64,000 bases of DNA from assembly GCF_026262505.1 (NCBI RefSeq), contig NC_067207.1, positions 17,018,082 to 17,082,081 of the forward strand. Direction: 5' to 3'. The notes beneath the pieces were generated by a model. It had not been told where the DNA came from. It did not search any database and saw nothing but the letters and a program-made list of their open reading frames with translations. Shown here in pieces: positions 61,245 through 64,000 of this stretch. Made by a program: the position numbers and the translations under genes. This DNA is from Trichomonas vaginalis G3. Lineage: Eukaryota; Parabasalia; Trichomonadida; Trichomonadidae. The stretch's first letter is position 1. Every line of letters begins with the position of its first letter.

Positions 61245-61829
61245 ATGAAGCAAGTTAAATTCGTCCCACACCAATCTCAATGGACCGATGAAGAGTTTCA
61301 AGCTATGGTTGAAGGTGTTGAGAACGACATAGACGGCGAACTTGAAGGAGCTCAAACCACAATTGCAACCAAAATTGCAGAAGTCAAGGAACAGATAGCT
61401 CCACTTAAAGCTACCAAAGCTACTCTTGACCTCATGGATACTTACCGTTTAGATGTCAAGAGAGGAATAAGACAATTAAAATTAAAACTCTTAAATTACG
61501 AAGCTATACTCCAGAAGTTAGCAGAAATGAGAAGACTTTACCAGAGCTACTTACATGTAAGGGACTTACCTTCAAGCAGTCCGACCAAAGATGAATTTTC
61601 TGACATTGTCCCAATTTTGTCCGAAAGTCAGCTCAGATGTTTTGAACTGCTCCCAACATATCCAGAATATGAACGTTTGCCTGAACTCTTCCGCAATCTC
61701 AAAAAACGTTTTTTGGTTCTCATGTTCGAAACTTTTATCGGAAGAGACAACAAACGTTCAGAAGAAGAGCAAGATATTATTTTAAACTTGTTGTATGACT
61801 TAACTGTCATAACCAGCTTTTTGAAGTAA
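61245..61829 (+). CDS. Helical Maverick protein, 194 residues (copy R)
   Basis: MKQVKFVPHQSQWTDEEFQA; homologue of 4616-5182, open, with a six-residue longer end (TVITSFLK). Confidence 0.75.
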   Translation: MKQVKFVPHQSQWTDEEFQAMVEGVENDIDGELEGAQTTIATKIAEVKEQIAPLKATKATLDLMDTYRLDVKRGIRQLKLKLLNYEAILQKLAEMRRLYQSYLHVRDLPSSSPTKDEFSDIVPILSESQLRCFELLPTYPEYERLPELFRNLKKRFLVLMFETFIGRDNKRSEEEQDIILNLLYDLTVITSFLK

Positions 61830-61861
61830 AACCGTCATTCTCAAACCACTTCATTTTTTCG

Positions 61862-62532
61862 ATGCCCGAACAAGCACCGAAGCCAAACTCAATGGAAGAT
61901 GTCCTTTCAAGGTTGCCAGACAAGCGCCCAATTCAAATTCAAATTGCCCAATTGAAAGCTCATCTGACAAACACCATTAAGACTCTCCAAAGTAGTCTTA
62001 TGACAGAGATGACCAATCTCAAAGCCGATGTCCTCATGAACCAAGCTTCCAATGAGAAATGCCTGAACGATTTCGCAGAAACCTTGCCAGACTCATCTAC
62101 CGTTTCTTCGAAGAGATAGACGCCATCTGGAAGGTACTCGGAAAGGACAGAACATGCAACACCGTACTTCGTGAGTACCAAATTGAAGAAGGAATTGTCG
62201 AGGAAGAAGAGGAAGAAAAGAAACACGAAGAAGAAGAGGAAGAAGAAGAAGTTCCTGAAGCCGCTACATGGGCAACCCTTGTTGCCGATGACGGTTACGA
62301 AATTTCCCAACCCTACCCATACCAAATCCGCAACAAGGAGACAGGCAAGGTTCTTACCCCAGTCCTCAACAACTTGGGACACTTGAACCTTAACCTTCGG
62401 AATCGCGGTTCAATCTCCATGGGCAAGCTTGTCGCAATTCAATGGGTTCCAAATCCAGGTAAGAAGACGAAGGTCAGACACATTGACGGTGACAAGCTCA
62501 ACAACCGTAAGGAGAACCTCGAGTGGTTCTAA
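61862..62532 (+). pseudogene. Glu-rich protein with HNH-like C-terminus (copy R), one frameshift
   Basis: Starts MPEQAPKPNSMEDVLSRLPD. The frame changes near 62085, where copy L is open. The C-terminus is complete here: HIDGDKLNNRKENLEWF, with the Asn-Asn and NLEW elements of HNH endonuclease domains. The Glu tract differs in length from copy L. Possibly a nuclease-derived DNA-binding protein. Confidence 0.6.
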
Positions 62533-62581
62533 GAGTAAAAAAATTTTATTTTAGGGGGAAACCCCAAGTAAATTTAAGTTT

Positions 62582-62845
62582 TTAGTTGGATAAGTAGGCA
62601 CAATTAATGGTAATTTGGAAAATTAGCTCCCGACCTTTGAATTGGGCGTTTTCGTTATCCCAGTTGCGTAGGAGGTCGTCCCAGAGGAGTTGGTAGAATT
62701 GCCAATTCAAGGACGATTTGTCCTCCCAGGCATTGAGGATGTACTGCTCGTAGAGTCTCATGACCTCTGCCTTGCACCAGACATCCTCTCCCTTGGAACG
62801 TAAGGCTTCTTCGAAGTGCTCGAATGCGATTGGCTGCTTGACCAT
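62582..62845 (-). CDS. Small Maverick protein, 87 residues (copy R)
   Basis: Start MVKQPIAFEHFEEAL at 62845; open to the stop at 62582. Copy L has the frameshifted form. Conserved LYEQYILNAWEDKS. Function unknown. It diverges from 62876 over 30 bases containing AAAAAGTGTCAT. Confidence 0.65.
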   Translation of the reverse strand: MVKQPIAFEHFEEALRSKGEDVWCKAEVMRLYEQYILNAWEDKSSLNWQFYQLLWDDLLRNWDNENAQFKGRELIFQITINCAYLSN

Positions 62846-62875
62846 CCGAAATGACACTTTTTGTCCGTTTGGTCA

Positions 62876-63130
62876 ATGTTTGTGTCTCGTGCCATAGTCG
62901 ACGAAAATACAAACAAACAGGTTATATATGAGTTTGAGACCAAGAATGGTGTAACTCGACCTGTCCGATTCAAAGACTCCGAGGGCGACCATGAAATTAA
63001 ACGGAAATTAGCTAGGAAGGAATATAAAATGGACTGGTTGCCACCACCTCCACCACCTTTACCTGTTCCTCAAGTAAATAAGCCTTTCCCGTTCCCAAGA
63101 ATTCCCACATTTAAATTCAAATTCGAATAA
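62876..63130 (+). CDS. Small Pro-rich Maverick protein, 84 residues
   Basis: MFVSRAIVDENTNKQVIYEF, a beta-strand segment, a charged middle (RKLARKEYKMDW) and a poly-proline stretch, ending KFKFE. Start at the ATG at 62876; upstream codons are not ATG. Copy L has an internal deletion. The poly-proline part could bind SH3- or WW-type partners. Confidence 0.6.
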   Translation: MFVSRAIVDENTNKQVIYEFETKNGVTRPVRFKDSEGDHEIKRKLARKEYKMDWLPPPPPPLPVPQVNKPFPFPRIPTFKFKFE

Positions 63131-63137
63131 AAATTTT

Positions 63138-64000
63138 TTACTTCATGCAATGTTTAACTATTTCACCATCTTCTTTAACACCCCAGTACTTACGCTTGGA
63201 GAGGACATGAACTTCGGTGAAAATTTTGTCCAATTTGAATTGACCCATCTTTTCACCGACCATTCCCATTTCAATGAGTTTGTTGTATCCTTCTTCGTTT
63301 GTCATGAGTGCGTCAATGTTCTCATAGTAAACCTTGACTTTCGATTTGACTTCCGAGAAGAACTCATTGTAGTTGTCAAGGACTGCTTTTGCGAACTGAG
63401 GGTAAGACCAATGTTCGACAATAGGTTTTAATGTGGTTACTAAGCCACTTTGACCTTGAGTGAATTCGTACTTCAAAACAAAAGGAGAAAACCTTTCAAC
63501 AAAGTTGTCGACCTTCTCATAATGTTTACTCTTCATCTCTTGAGGTTTCTTAATGGAATATCCCCATGTCGAATTCATAAGCAATTTGAGTGTCATTGCA
63601 AGTTTGGGGTTTGAAGCTTTCCTAATATCATACAGTTGTTGTATGACTTTTCCAACTGTATAATTCCTTCCCGGGAACTCACCATCTTCGTTTGGAATTC
63701 CAGTCGGAATATATTGGACAAACCTCATGTATGCAGCGTTAAGGTCGACATAGTATATCTTTTCATCTGAGTCGAACTTGTCGCAACCAATTGGTCCAGT
63801 TTGTGGAAATTCAAGTGAGTCTCTTATCTTCTGAGAAACTTCTCCTGTTATCTCATAAACATCGTCGAAGCAACCTGTTTCATATAAAACCTTCTGACCT
63901 AACTCAGATGCTCTCCAATACAATTTGACGTCAATTGGATGTCTCAATGGAAGTTTGTTTATAGCATCTTGAAGTTCTTGCAACCTCATTGGAAGTTCTT
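63138..64000 (-). CDS. Protein-primed DNA polymerase B, C-terminal part (copy R, runs off window)
   Basis: At least 283 residues of the palm and thumb. Motif A is YYVDLNAAYMRF, motif B is KLLMNSTWGYSIKK (the family's K-x3-N-S-x-Y-G with Trp for Tyr) and motif C is YYENIDALM. In the usual motif C, D-T-D, the first Asp is Asn here and in copy L. The exonuclease and TP-binding parts lie beyond position 64000. The enzyme would replicate the linear element from protein primers. No frameshift is seen inside the window. Confidence 0.75.
   Translation of the reverse strand, partial: ELPMRLQELQDAINKLPLRHPIDVKLYWRASELGQKVLYETGCFDDVYEITGEVSQKIRDSLEFPQTGPIGCDKFDSDEKIYYVDLNAAYMRFVQYIPTGIPNEDGEFPGRNYTVGKVIQQLYDIRKASNPKLAMTLKLLMNSTWGYSIKKPQEMKSKHYEKVDNFVERFSPFVLKYEFTQGQSGLVTTLKPIVEHWSYPQFAKAVLDNYNEFFSEVKSKVKVYYENIDALMTNEEGYNKLIEMGMVGEKMGQFKLDKIFTEVHVLSKRKYWGVKEDGEIVKHCMK

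Noticed and set aside
2996-64000. Adenovirus-type maturation protease expected in Mavericks
   Set aside because: No protein with a convincing His-Asp/Glu-Cys arrangement was seen; it may lie outside the window or be unrecognised.

Overview
The window looks like an accessory, transposon- and virus-derived region of a trichomonad nuclear genome, most likely Trichomonas vaginalis. Evidence: two Maverick/Polinton elements, a mariner (Tvmar1-like) copy, a gene with an initiator-binding-domain-like fold, an intact surface-protein gene with a canonical TCATTA initiator 10 nt before its ATG, AT-rich spacers, and no introns, rRNA, tRNA or bacterial-type operons.

Layout. 1-2970 is a badly degraded phage-tail-fibre-like gene that ends at a 25-N gap (2971-2995). 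2996-20102 is Maverick copy L: the end of a protein-primed DNA polymerase B, then small virion/accessory genes, packaging ATPase, SF3 helicase, jelly-roll minor and major capsid proteins, large structural proteins and an acidic terminal gene. 20103-27363 is host or transposon sequence: an initiator-binding-like gene, a Gly-rich gene fragment, a hAT transposase remnant, a minisatellite, a hAT-type element interrupted by a TA-flanked element, and an apparently intact Pmp-like surface protein gene. About 27.8-42.65 kb is a second, different virus-like element (called PLV here). It has paired small amphipathic proteins, a double-jelly-roll capsid protein, packaging ATPase, putative penton, phage-like tail fibre, a primase-polymerase/SF3-helicase between two inverted iteron-like arrays, and a retroviral-type integrase. 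A mariner is inserted in one of its promoters. 42657-64000 is Maverick copy R, the mirror image of L, which runs off the window inside PolB and carries nested transposons in two genes.

How the genes fit together. In both virus-like elements the capsid, penton and ATPase genes form a morphogenesis module. Replication differs: the Mavericks use PolB plus a primase-less SF3 helicase, the PLV a fused primase-polymerase/helicase. The PLV also shows its integrase; that of the Mavericks is not visible here.

State of the genes. Almost every long Maverick gene is broken in at least one copy, mostly by one-base insertions or deletions at different places in L and R, so comparing the copies shows the real frames and starts. 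Some of this may be sequencing error, but the transposon insertions with clean target duplications are real events. Family assignments are by reading motifs only; no database search was run.
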